9,507 bases of DNA from Oscillospiraceae bacterium (GCA_016296235.1 JAEDJR010000072.1:1-9507), one strand, 5' to 3'. Positions 1 through 4,992 are shown, numbered from the stretch's first letter. Program-made: numbers and translations. Notes: generated by a model not told the origin, from the letters alone.

Positions 1-427
1 TTTCCTCAAAGTAGACCAGATAAAGGGCCTCCCGGTATTCCGCCTTCAGTTTTGCCAGGGCGTCATAGAGCTGACGGCTGCGCTCGCTGCGGGAAAGCTC
101 TGTGTCGGCCAGCACGTCGCTCTGCGGCTCAAAGTTCAATTCCTCAAAACGCAGGAAGCGGAGCCTATACTTTTTGCTGTGGCGCAGGGCGAGATTCCGC
201 GCCGTTTTATACAGATACGCCTGAAACGCTCCCGCGCCTGTGATCGGACGCTCTTTTGCGAAAATCTGCGAAAAGGCTTCGATCATCAGATCCTCGGCTT
301 CGTGCATATCTTTGAGATAGCCGTTGATATACAGCGTCAAGGGGTCGCCGTATTTTTCGACCAGCAGCTCGGCGGCTTTCTCATCTCCGTCAAGATACCG
401 CCGGTACGCGGTTTCGTCTGAAATCAT
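1..427 (-). CDS. ECF-type RNA polymerase sigma factor, N-terminal part (runs off left edge)
   Basis: My translation from ATG 427-425 gives 142 residues with no stop before the window edge, so the C-terminus lies outside. It reads as a sigma-70 ECF protein. Region 2 covers about residues 10-80, including LLVEKYGDPLTLYINGYL and the acidic helix DMHEAEDLMIEAFSQIF, followed by AYLYKTARNLALRH. After a linker rich in Ser, Glu and Arg, region 4 begins at about residue 124 (LYDALAKLKAEYREALYLVY) and is cut. Such proteins direct RNA polymerase to a small stress or envelope regulon. The start has a GGGAGGCGG ribosome site about 7 bases upstream. Any cognate anti-sigma gene would lie beyond the left edge. 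Codon choice (GCG, AAA, CGT, CCG, fewer CTG/GCC) is unlike the rest of the window, which could mean recent acquisition. It is not closely related to the two sigma factors at 5094-7290. Confidence 0.85.
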   Translation of the reverse strand, partial: MISDETAYRRYLDGDEKAAELLVEKYGDPLTLYINGYLKDMHEAEDLMIEAFSQIFAKERPITGAGAFQAYLYKTARNLALRHSKKYRLRFLRFEELNFEPQSDVLADTELSRSERSRQLYDALAKLKAEYREALYLVYFEE

Positions 428-457
428 GTCTGCCGCCTCCCTTGCCAAGTTTTCACT

Positions 458-463
458 ATGATA
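458..463 (-). promoter_or_regulatory. possible extended -10 element for the left-edge sigma gene
   Basis: On the minus strand the sequence TGGTATCAT gives a TATCAT -10 hexamer preceded by a TGn extension, about 30 bases upstream of the ATG at 427. No good -35 hexamer is visible (TTTCTT at 17-bp spacing is weak). An extended -10 can partly compensate for that. This is the only plausible promoter between the tRNA terminator and the gene. Confidence 0.4.
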
Positions 464-508
464 CCACACAAAGCCGCCGGAAGAAAGAGTGCGGACGGAT
501 TTTTTGAC

Positions 509-542
509 GGCCGCTGCTTGCGGCCCGCAGCCTTCGGGCTGC
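509..542. repeat. two tandem GC-rich hairpins
   Basis: Two perfect inverted repeats lie one base apart. GGCCGC/GCGGCC has a 5-base loop (509-525). GCAGCC/GGCTGC closes a TTCG loop (527-542), which is the stable UUCG tetraloop when read on the plus strand. The array lies between the tRNA terminator and the left-edge sigma gene. On the plus strand it follows T6 rather than preceding it, so it is not a classical terminator in that direction. In the minus direction it is followed by GTCAAAAAATC, also not a U-tract. Its function is unknown. It could be a leader structure or a remnant of a palindromic repeat. Confidence 0.5.
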
Positions 543-546
543 CCGG

Positions 547-579
547 AAAACAAAAAATCCCCGACAGATGTCGAGGATT
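547..579 (-). terminator. rho-independent terminator of the tRNA-Met/tRNA-Glu operon
   Basis: Reading the minus strand just after the CCA of tRNA-Glu, AATCCTCGACA pairs with TGTCGGGGATT across a tiny loop, with one T-G wobble. TTTTTTG and then TTTT follow. It begins 7 bases downstream of the encoded CCA, the expected place for the end of the tRNA transcript. Confidence 0.85.
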
Positions 580-585
580 CTTGTT

Positions 586-660
586 TGGTGACCCGTACGG
601 GAATCGAACCCATGTTACCGCCGTGAAAGGGCGGTGTCTTAACCGCTTGACCAACGGGCC
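586..660 (-). tRNA. tRNA-Glu (anticodon TTC)
   Basis: The cloverleaf can be drawn completely on the minus strand. The acceptor GGCCCGT pairs with ACGGGTC (one G-U), followed by discriminator A and an encoded CCA. The anticodon stem CCGCC/GGCGG closes the loop CTTTCAC, with anticodon TTC at 625-627. The T-arm is ATGGG/CCCGT with loop TTCGAAT. Length is 75 nt including CCA, normal for tRNA-Glu. Its first base directly follows the CCA of tRNA-Met, so the two tRNAs are co-transcribed with no spacer. Confidence 0.96.
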
Positions 661-736
661 TGGTAGCGGCAATCTGACTCGAACAGATGACACTCCGGGT
701 ATGAACCGAATGCTCTACCAACTGAGCTATGCCGCC
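661..736 (-). tRNA. tRNA-Met (anticodon CAT), probably elongator
   Basis: The minus strand folds as acceptor GGCGGCA with TGCCGCT (a G1-U72 wobble), D-arm GCTC/GAGC, anticodon stem TTCGG/CCGGA around loop TTCATAC (CAT at 701-703), variable loop GTGTC, T-arm ATCTG/CAGAT around TTCGAGT, discriminator A and an encoded CCA: 76 nt. It lacks the C1-A72 mismatch and the GC-rich anticodon stem of initiator tRNA, so elongator Met is most likely. An Ile2 tRNA with lysidine-modified CAT is the alternative and is less likely. It is the first gene of the tRNA operon. Confidence 0.93.
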
Positions 737-743
737 ATATTCC

Positions 744-758
744 GCTCACACCGTGAGC
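744..758 (-). other. small hairpin in the tRNA operon leader
   Basis: GCTCAC and GTGAGC form a perfect 6-bp inverted repeat around a 3-base loop. It lies between the -10 box and the first tRNA. It would form at the very 5' end of the precursor and could affect RNase P access or start-site melting. The role is inferred only from position. Confidence 0.4.
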
Positions 759-764
759 ATGGTT

Positions 765-793
765 ATTATACAGACAGGGAGGCCCTTTGTCAA
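765..793 (-). promoter_or_regulatory. strong sigma-A promoter of the tRNA operon
   Basis: The minus strand has TTGACA (793-788), a 17-bp spacer and TATAAT (770-765), a perfect match to the vegetative consensus in both hexamers and in spacing. Initiation would fall near 758, about 22 bases before tRNA-Met. Perfect promoters of this kind are typical of stable-RNA genes. Confidence 0.93.
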
Positions 794-874
794 CAACTTT
801 TTCGCGGCACAGCCCTATTTTTTGCGATTGGCGCAAATAAAAACCTGGAAAATGCTGCATACTACTCCCGGGTG

Positions 875-1288
875 ATGAAATTGCAAATCATACGGGAATG
901 CGTTGTGATGGCCTGCGGCGGCAGCGCCTATGTGCTGGTGGAGCTGCTGTGGCGGGGGAGAAGTCATATTTCCATGTTTCTGCTGGGCGGGCTGTGCTTC
1001 TGGCTCATCGGGCGGCTGGACCGCCGGTTTCCGGTGCCCCTGGCGGCCCAGGCCTGTCTGGGCGCCTGCGTGGTCACGGCCCTGGAGCTGGTGACCGGGC
1101 TGATTGTCAACCGCTGGCTGGGCCTGGGCGTGTGGGATTATTCCGGCCTGCCCATGAATTTCCTGGGACAGATCTGTCTGTATTATTTTGTGCTGTGGAT
1201 TCCGCTCTCCGCTGCCGCCGTCCTGCTGGACGACGGCCTGCGGCGGGTGCTGTTCGGCACGCCGATGCCCCATTACCGGCTGGTGTAG
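875..1288 (+). CDS. small integral membrane protein, putative ABC-transporter type IV (CmpB-type permease family)
   Basis: The 137-residue product is mostly hydrophobic, with about four membrane segments near residues 5-25, 33-48, 57-80 and 95-118. The motifs GGSAYVLVELLWRGRSHISM, ALELVTGLIVN, GVWDYSGLPMNFLGQICL and VLLDD match my memory of the Pfam family for putative ABC-transporter type IV proteins, found widely in clostridia. Transport is only presumed for that family, and no ATPase gene is adjacent here. The ATG at 875 is preferred because the frame continues upstream only through the tRNA genes and their promoter. Its ribosome site is poor, and ATG 908 would be the next candidate. The gene ends 5 bases from the end of the convergent mtaB, with no room for a terminator between them. 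Confidence 0.78.
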   Translation: MKLQIIRECVVMACGGSAYVLVELLWRGRSHISMFLLGGLCFWLIGRLDRRFPVPLAAQACLGACVVTALELVTGLIVNRWLGLGVWDYSGLPMNFLGQICLYYFVLWIPLSAAAVLLDDGLRRVLFGTPMPHYRLV

Positions 1289-1293
1289 AGTGC

Positions 1294-2580
1294 CTATACC
1301 AGCTCCCCCAGGACGCCGTCGCGGAACAGACCGGTGATCTTCACCGGACGGATTTCGTTGTGCAGATCCTCCCCCTTGGCGTAGACCTTCACATAATTGG
1401 GGGCGTGGCCTGTATAGTGGCCGTGCTCCACCTGCTCAAAGAGCACGGGACAGACCTGGCCGATCATGGCCTCGTCGTATTCGGCTTCCAGCTGGGCTGC
1501 CACCTGGGCGGCCCGGGCGGCCCGGGCTTCCTTGACGGCGTTGCCGTGCTGGCCGGGCATGGAGGCCGCCGGGGTTCCGTCCCGGCGGGAGTAGGGGAAG
1601 ATATGCACCAGGGCGAACCGGCAGGTTTGCAGGAAATCCAGACTCTGCCGGAACTCCTCCTCCGTCTCCCCGGGGAAGGCCACGATCAGATCCGTGGTCA
1701 CGGCGCAGCCGGGGAAATACTGCTTCAGCAGCCGCACGCTTTCCAGGTAGCGTGCGGTATCATATTTCCGGCGCATACGTTTTAGGACGGTGTCGCTGCC
1801 GCTCTGGAGGCTCAGGTGGAACTGGGGGCAGAGATTGTCAAAGCCGGAAAGGGTCTGACAGAAGGCCTCGTCCACGGTGCGCGGCTCCAGGGAGCCCAGC
1901 CGGATCCGGCACTGGGGCACTGCCCGGCACAGGGCTGCCAGCAGATCCTGCAGCTTGCTGCCGTCCTTGAAATCCACGCCCCAGGAGGAGATTTCGATTC
2001 CGGTGATGACCAGCTCCCGGTAGCCGGCCCGGGCGCACTGCCGGGCCTGTTCCACGGCCACGTCCAGGGGCAGGCTGCGGATGGGGCCGCGGGCGTAGGG
2101 GATGATGCAGTAGGTGCAGAAATTGCAGCAGCCGTCCTGCACCTTAATCAAGGCTCTGGTGCGGGCGGCCATGCCGCCGGCGGGCAGCACCTCGAACTCC
2201 CGGCGGCGCAGGGCGTCGTCCACCTTTGCGTAGCGGGTGCGCTGGGCCACAGCCTGCTCCAGCTGGCGCAGGAATTCCTCCCGGCCGCTGGTGCCCACCA
2301 CCACGTCCACGTCCAGGGCCTGGATGGCCTCGGGATGAACCTGGGCGTAGCAGCCGCAGACGCCGATGACGGCATCGGGATTCTGCTTGCGCACCCGGCG
2401 GATCAGGTTCCGGGACTTCTTGTCCGACACGGCGGTGACGGTGCAGGTATTGATGATATAGCAGTCGCAGATTCCGTCAAACTGGCCTTCTTCGTGGCCC
2501 CGGGCGTCCAGGAGCTGCTCCATGGCCTGGGTTTCGTATTGATTGACTTTGCAGCCAAGGGTAAATATCGCATACTTCAT
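1294..2580 (-). CDS. mtaB: tRNA N6-threonylcarbamoyladenosine(37) methylthiotransferase MtaB
   Basis: A 428-residue radical-SAM methylthiotransferase of usual family length. It adds a methylthio group to t6A37 in tRNAs reading ANN codons. The N-terminal UPF0004 domain starts with MKYAIFTLGCKVNQYE and carries the three cluster cysteines at about C10, C46 (NTCTVTAVSDKKSR) and C75 (GVCGCYA). The radical-SAM CxxxCxxC motif is C151/C155/C158 in DGCCNFCTYCIIPYARG. A TRAM-like RNA-binding segment occupies about residues 372-428. GCKVNQYE and the overall pattern favour MtaB over MiaB or RimO. The ATG at 2580 is chosen because the family begins MKYAIFTLGC and GGTGG sits upstream at ribosome-site distance. 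A longer in-frame start at 2811 would add 77 unrelated residues. The gene is divergent from the HPr-like gene and convergent with the small membrane protein. Confidence 0.94.
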   Translation of the reverse strand: MKYAIFTLGCKVNQYETQAMEQLLDARGHEEGQFDGICDCYIINTCTVTAVSDKKSRNLIRRVRKQNPDAVIGVCGCYAQVHPEAIQALDVDVVVGTSGREEFLRQLEQAVAQRTRYAKVDDALRRREFEVLPAGGMAARTRALIKVQDGCCNFCTYCIIPYARGPIRSLPLDVAVEQARQCARAGYRELVITGIEISSWGVDFKDGSKLQDLLAALCRAVPQCRIRLGSLEPRTVDEAFCQTLSGFDNLCPQFHLSLQSGSDTVLKRMRRKYDTARYLESVRLLKQYFPGCAVTTDLIVAFPGETEEEFRQSLDFLQTCRFALVHIFPYSRRDGTPAASMPGQHGNAVKEARAARAAQVAAQLEAEYDEAMIGQVCPVLFEQVEHGHYTGHAPNYVKVYAKGEDLHNEIRPVKITGLFRDGVLGELV

Positions 2581-2637
2581 AGAAAAAACCACCAAAAAAA
2601 ACATAAAGCCAACAAAATGTTTGGCTGGAATTGTGGA

Positions 2638-2666
2638 TTGGCAAAACTTCCGGTTTCCGTTATAAT
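2638..2666 (+). promoter_or_regulatory. sigma-A promoter of the HPr-like gene
   Basis: TTGGCA (2638-2643), a 17-bp spacer and TATAAT (2661-2666) on the plus strand are a close match to the vegetative consensus. The inferred start near 2673 would give a leader of about 75 bases before the ATG at 2748. Confidence 0.8.
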
Positions 2667-2675
2667 GAAAAAGCA

Positions 2676-2685
2676 ATTTGCAAAT
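2676..2685. promoter_or_regulatory. perfect 10-bp palindrome ATTTGCAAAT between opposed promoters
   Basis: ATTTGCAAAT is its own reverse complement. It lies between the plus-strand -10 box (2661-2666) and the minus-strand -10 box (2701-2706), around both inferred start sites. This is a sensible place for an operator acting on both genes, but no regulator can be named, and a 10-bp AT-rich palindrome can occur by chance. Confidence 0.3.
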
Positions 2686-2700
2686 CGGGAGACAGATATG

Positions 2701-2729
2701 ATTATACCGCATTTGCAGGAGAATGTACA
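2701..2729 (-). promoter_or_regulatory. probable promoter of mtaB
   Basis: On the minus strand, TGTACA (2729-2724), 17 bp and TATAAT (2706-2701) form a plausible sigma-A promoter with a perfect -10 and a 4/6 -35. Transcription would start near 2694, giving a leader of about 115 bases before the mtaB ATG. It faces the promoter of the HPr-like gene, so the two transcripts would overlap at their 5' ends. Confidence 0.5.
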
Positions 2730-2747
2730 GATACAGGAGGAAATCGT

Positions 2748-2984
2748 ATGCGCGAATGTTTTGTGTCCTTTTCGTCCGCTGTTGACATTTTGGATTTTGT
2801 CTCCATTGCAACCAGGCAGTATTTCCCCATTCATGTGGAACGGGAGGATATGCGCGTCAACGCCACATCCATCATGAGCCTGTTCTGCCTGGGACTCAAC
2901 CGTCCTCTGCGGGTGGTTGTGACCGATGTGGGGGCCGACGCCACGCCGTTCTTCTCTGCCGTGGCGCCTTATCTGGTGGCCTGA
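2748..2984 (+). CDS. HPr-like domain protein lacking the phosphocarrier histidine
   Basis: A 78-residue protein with the pattern of the clostridial HPr family: an N-terminal strand (RECFVSF), the helix VDILDFVSIATRQ, strands around FPIHVEREDMRVNAT, then SIMSLFCLGLNRPLRVVV. The last part matches the Ser46 region of HPr (KSIMGVMSLG in B. subtilis HPr), with S41 as the equivalent of Ser46. The GLHARPA motif with the catalytic His15 is absent. Hence it cannot carry phosphate like PTS HPr and is more likely a regulatory or structural relative, in the way Crh has lost His15. Partner unknown. The start is fixed by a perfect AGGAGG (2735-2740) 7 bases upstream. It has its own promoter and ends 19 bases before a strong hairpin. 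Confidence 0.75.
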   Translation: MRECFVSFSSAVDILDFVSIATRQYFPIHVEREDMRVNATSIMSLFCLGLNRPLRVVVTDVGADATPFFSAVAPYLVA

Positions 2985-3003
2985 CCACCAATCAAACATA
3001 ATA

Positions 3004-3055
3004 CACCCTTCCGTTTCATACGCTTGTACCAGAATGAAACGGAAGGGTGATTTTT
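3004..3055 (+). terminator. 16-bp hairpin with T5 tail between the HPr-like gene and dacF; contains the dacF ribosome site
   Basis: CACCCTTCCGTTTCAT (3004-3019) pairs perfectly with ATGAAACGGAAGGGTG (3034-3049) around a 14-base loop and is followed by A and TTTTT (3051-3055). Read on the plus strand this is a terminator for the HPr-like gene. The Shine-Dalgarno core of dacF, AAGGG (3043-3047), is in the 3' arm, 8 bases before ATG 3056. In any read-through transcript the folded stem would therefore hide the dacF ribosome site. No separate promoter between hairpin and dacF is visible. Confidence 0.8.
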
Positions 3056-4213
3056 ATGTGGAAACGGGCTGTGAGCCTGCTGCTGGCCCAGCTTTTGCTG
3101 CTGTGCCTGACGGTCAGAAGTCTGGGGGCGGAGCTGGAGGTGGCGGCGCCGTCGGCCGTTCTGATGGAGGCCGCCACGGGAACGGTGCTCTATGAGAAAA
3201 ATGCCCATGAGCGGCTGGCGCCGGCCAGCGTCACCAAGGTCATGACCCTGCTGCTGGTGATGGAGGCCCTGGAGAACGGGCGCATCACCTGGGACGACAC
3301 GGTCATCGCCTCGGAGGTCGCTGCCGGAAAGGGCGGCAGCCAGGTCTATCTGGAGGTGGGGGAGGAGATGTCCATGGACGAGATGCTCAAGTCCGTGGTG
3401 GTCTCCTCGGCCAATGACTGCGCCACGGCTCTGGCCGAGCACATCGCCGGCTCGGAGGCGGCCTTTGTCACCATGATGAACCAACGGGCCCAGGAGCTGG
3501 GCATGAACGACACCCATTTTGTCAACTGCACCGGCCTGGATGACGAGCCGGACGCCGCCGAGCACCTGACCTCCGCCTATGACATTGCGGTCATGTCCCG
3601 GGAGCTGCTGAAGCACGACGACATCCGCCGCTACACCACCATCTGGATGGACACGGTGCGAAACGGCGAGTTTGGTCTGGCCAACACCAACAAGCTGGTG
3701 CGGTTCTATCAGGGAACCACCGGCCTGAAAACCGGCTACACCTCTGCCGCCGGACACTGCCTGTCGGCGTCGGCCCAGCGGGACGGGGTGGAGTATATCG
3801 CCGTCGTCCTCCACTGCGGCAGCTCCGGCGACCGGTTCCAGTCGGCCAAGCAGCTGCTGGACTATGGCTTTGCCAACTATACCCTGGCCCGTCCGGATCC
3901 GGGCACGGAGATTCCCCCGGTGCCGGTAATTCTGGGCATGCAGGAGACCGTGACCCCCGTGGCTGCCCGGAATGACCCGATTCTCATTGAAAAAAGCCGC
4001 CAGACCGCCGTCACCACCCGGGTGGAGGTGGATCCGGAGGTCCGTGCGCCGGTGGAAGCCGGGCAGCGGCTGGGCACCATGACCCTGACAGCCGATGGGG
4101 AGGTGCTGGCGGAGATTCCCATGGTGGCGCCGGAGGACGTGGCCCGCCGCACCTGGTGGGATCTGACCTGCCTGCTTCTGCGGGCCGTCTGCTTCTGCGG
4201 GGAGGAAACTTAA
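3056..4213 (+). CDS. dacF: D-alanyl-D-alanine carboxypeptidase, DacF-like penicillin-binding protein (peptidase S11)
   Basis: A 385-residue serine D,D-carboxypeptidase that removes the terminal D-Ala from peptidoglycan pentapeptides outside the membrane. Residues 1-25 are a signal peptide (MWKR, then a Leu-rich core, likely cleavage after SLGA). All three active-site motifs are present: S58-V-T-K61, S118-A-N120 and K225-T-G227. A PBP5-type C-terminal beta domain covers about residues 275-360. The end (WWDLTCLLLRAVCF) is a probable amphipathic membrane anchor. ATG 3056 is chosen over the in-frame GTG 3047 because AAGGG sits 8 bases before the ATG, while GTG would have no proper ribosome site. 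The assignment to DacF rather than DacA or DacB is by general resemblance only. Its stop TAA overlaps the stop of the convergent Spo0A-like gene by two bases. Confidence 0.92.
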   Translation: MWKRAVSLLLAQLLLLCLTVRSLGAELEVAAPSAVLMEAATGTVLYEKNAHERLAPASVTKVMTLLLVMEALENGRITWDDTVIASEVAAGKGGSQVYLEVGEEMSMDEMLKSVVVSSANDCATALAEHIAGSEAAFVTMMNQRAQELGMNDTHFVNCTGLDDEPDAAEHLTSAYDIAVMSRELLKHDDIRRYTTIWMDTVRNGEFGLANTNKLVRFYQGTTGLKTGYTSAAGHCLSASAQRDGVEYIAVVLHCGSSGDRFQSAKQLLDYGFANYTLARPDPGTEIPPVPVILGMQETVTPVAARNDPILIEKSRQTAVTTRVEVDPEVRAPVEAGQRLGTMTLTADGEVLAEIPMVAPEDVARRTWWDLTCLLLRAVCFCGEET

Positions 4214-4572
4214 AACAAGCGCTGCTGGCCGTCGGGATCCTCCCTGGCCAGCAGCTTGTTGTATTCCGCGGTCAAAATGGCGATAAACTGCGAGGCCCGG
4301 GGCCGCCGGATCAGGGGATAGCCCGCGATGTCCTGCAGCATCCGGGGATTGGTTTTCCAGGCCAGCTCCGCAGCGTGGCGGATGTTCTGCTCCACCCGGC
4401 CGGCGGTGCTTTGAAACCGGGAAGCCACGGCAGGATAGAGATTCTTGGTGACCTGCACCAGACGGGCGGGATCCTCCGCTGCCAGAAGCACGGCATATAA
4501 GGTATAATCAAATCCCGTGTAGTTGGCGGTGATGCCAAGAGATAGAAGGAGCCGGGTCAATTCCCTATTCAT
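4210..4572 (-). CDS. stand-alone Spo0A C-terminal DNA-binding domain protein
   Basis: The 120-residue protein consists almost wholly of a Spo0A_C domain, the six-helix effector domain of the sporulation master regulator. The first helix ELTRLLLSLGITANYTGF matches the start of that domain. VTKNLYPAVASRF is followed by the recognition helix STAGRVEQNIRHAAELAW, equivalent to TTASRVERAIRHAIEVAW in B. subtilis Spo0A, and the end is SQFIAILTAEYNKLL. In the recognition helix, Arg, Glu and the later Arg (R59, E61, R65) are kept, but Gln62 replaces the Arg that I recall as R214. No receiver domain is present or encoded upstream in frame, so phosphorylation cannot control it directly. It overlaps the upstream XRE gene by 8 bases (ATGAATAG), implying translational coupling. 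Its stop overlaps that of dacF. Its likely targets are TGTCGAA boxes, several of which lie at 4941-4992. Confidence 0.88.
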   Translation of the reverse strand: MNRELTRLLLSLGITANYTGFDYTLYAVLLAAEDPARLVQVTKNLYPAVASRFQSTAGRVEQNIRHAAELAWKTNPRMLQDIAGYPLIRRPRASQFIAILTAEYNKLLAREDPDGQQRLF

Positions 4573-4858
4573 GACTGTTCTCCAGAAGCTCGTTCAGCTG
4601 TTCCAATAGCTGATGCAGCTGCGTCTCCGTAGGGGAGGATATGTGCTCGGACTGACCCGACAGCAGGGAAAGCGGACTGACGTCCAGCTGCCGGGCAATG
4701 TGTTCGATGGTGTCCAACCGGGGGTTTCCTTTTCCACTGAGGATGAGCTGCATCGATGAGCGGGCGATGCCGCACTGGTCGGAAAACTGCGTAATCGTCA
4801 TGCCGCGCTGTTCGCGGATCATGTGAAGATGACGGGCGAGATTCTCGCGTATTGCCAT
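4565..4858 (-). CDS. XRE-family helix-turn-helix regulator
   Basis: A 97-residue protein with an HTH_3 (Cro/C1-type) domain at about residues 7-66: LARHLHMIREQRGMTITQFS, then the turn and recognition helix in CGIARSSMQLILSGKGNP, then LDTIEHIARQLDVSPLSLL. The C-terminus, about residues 79-94 (QLHQLLEQLNELLENS), is a short Leu-rich helix that may dimerise. It is most likely a repressor of its own operon. Its start has a strong AGGAGGGG ribosome site at about 4866-4873. It precedes and overlaps the Spo0A-C gene and is divergent from the sigma/anti-sigma operon, with 235 bp between start codons. I see no confident -35/-10 pair for it; TATTCT or TATAGT on the minus strand near 4878-4888 are weak -10 candidates. 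Ligand or signal unknown. Confidence 0.87.
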   Translation of the reverse strand: MAIRENLARHLHMIREQRGMTITQFSDQCGIARSSMQLILSGKGNPRLDTIEHIARQLDVSPLSLLSGQSEHISSPTETQLHQLLEQLNELLENSHE

Positions 4859-4914
4859 TCCGGCCCCCTCCTTTTATACTATAGAATACACAAATCTTGG
4901 AAGCATTCCTAGGA

Positions 4915-4946
4915 CGATATATCGGTATTCTCGGCCGATATGTCGG
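4915..4946. promoter_or_regulatory. direct repeat of a palindromic CGATAT(A/G)TCGG site, candidate operator
   Basis: CGATATATCGG (4915-4925) and CGATATGTCGG (4936-4946) differ at one base and start 21 bp apart, two helical turns. The core of the first, CGATATATCG, is a perfect palindrome. The pair lies just upstream of the XRE gene, where a self-regulating Cro/C1-type repressor would bind. The second copy overlaps the first Spo0A-like box. The binder is inferred, not shown. Confidence 0.5.
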
Positions 4947-4992
4947 ACTGTGTCGAAAGTATACAGCAGGCTGCTTGTCGAAATTTGTCGAA
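4941..4992 (+). promoter_or_regulatory. cluster of Spo0A boxes (0A boxes) in two 10-bp-spaced pairs
   Basis: Exact TGTCGAA heptamers occur at 4951-4957, 4976-4982 and 4986-4992, with a one-mismatch copy TGTCGGA at 4941-4947, all in the same orientation. Starts are at 4941/4951 and 4976/4986, so each pair is spaced exactly 10 bp. That is the tandem spacing I recall for two Spo0A effector domains side by side on DNA. The cluster sits between the Spo0A-C/XRE operon and the sigma operon. It could serve the adjacent Spo0A-C protein, true Spo0A, or both. TTGTCG (4985-4990), overlapping the last box, with AATGAT 18 bp further on, could be a weak Spo0A-type sigma-A promoter. Confidence 0.72.

Noticed and set aside
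458..874. In-frame upstream extension of the small membrane protein gene
   Set aside because: It runs through the tRNA terminator, both tRNA genes and their promoter. The family-like sequence starts only at about 875.
2581..2811. Longer mtaB start at 2811
   Set aside because: The added 77 residues have no family match and overlap the HPr-like gene and its promoter. MKYAIFTLGC is the normal N-terminus.
1816..2877. Plus-strand open frame opposite mtaB
   Set aside because: Antisense to a clear, full-length MtaB, with Gly/Ala/His-rich nonsense composition.
3047..3055. GTG 3047 as start of dacF
   Set aside because: No ribosome site lies at the right distance before it. ATG 3056 has AAGGG 8 bases upstream.
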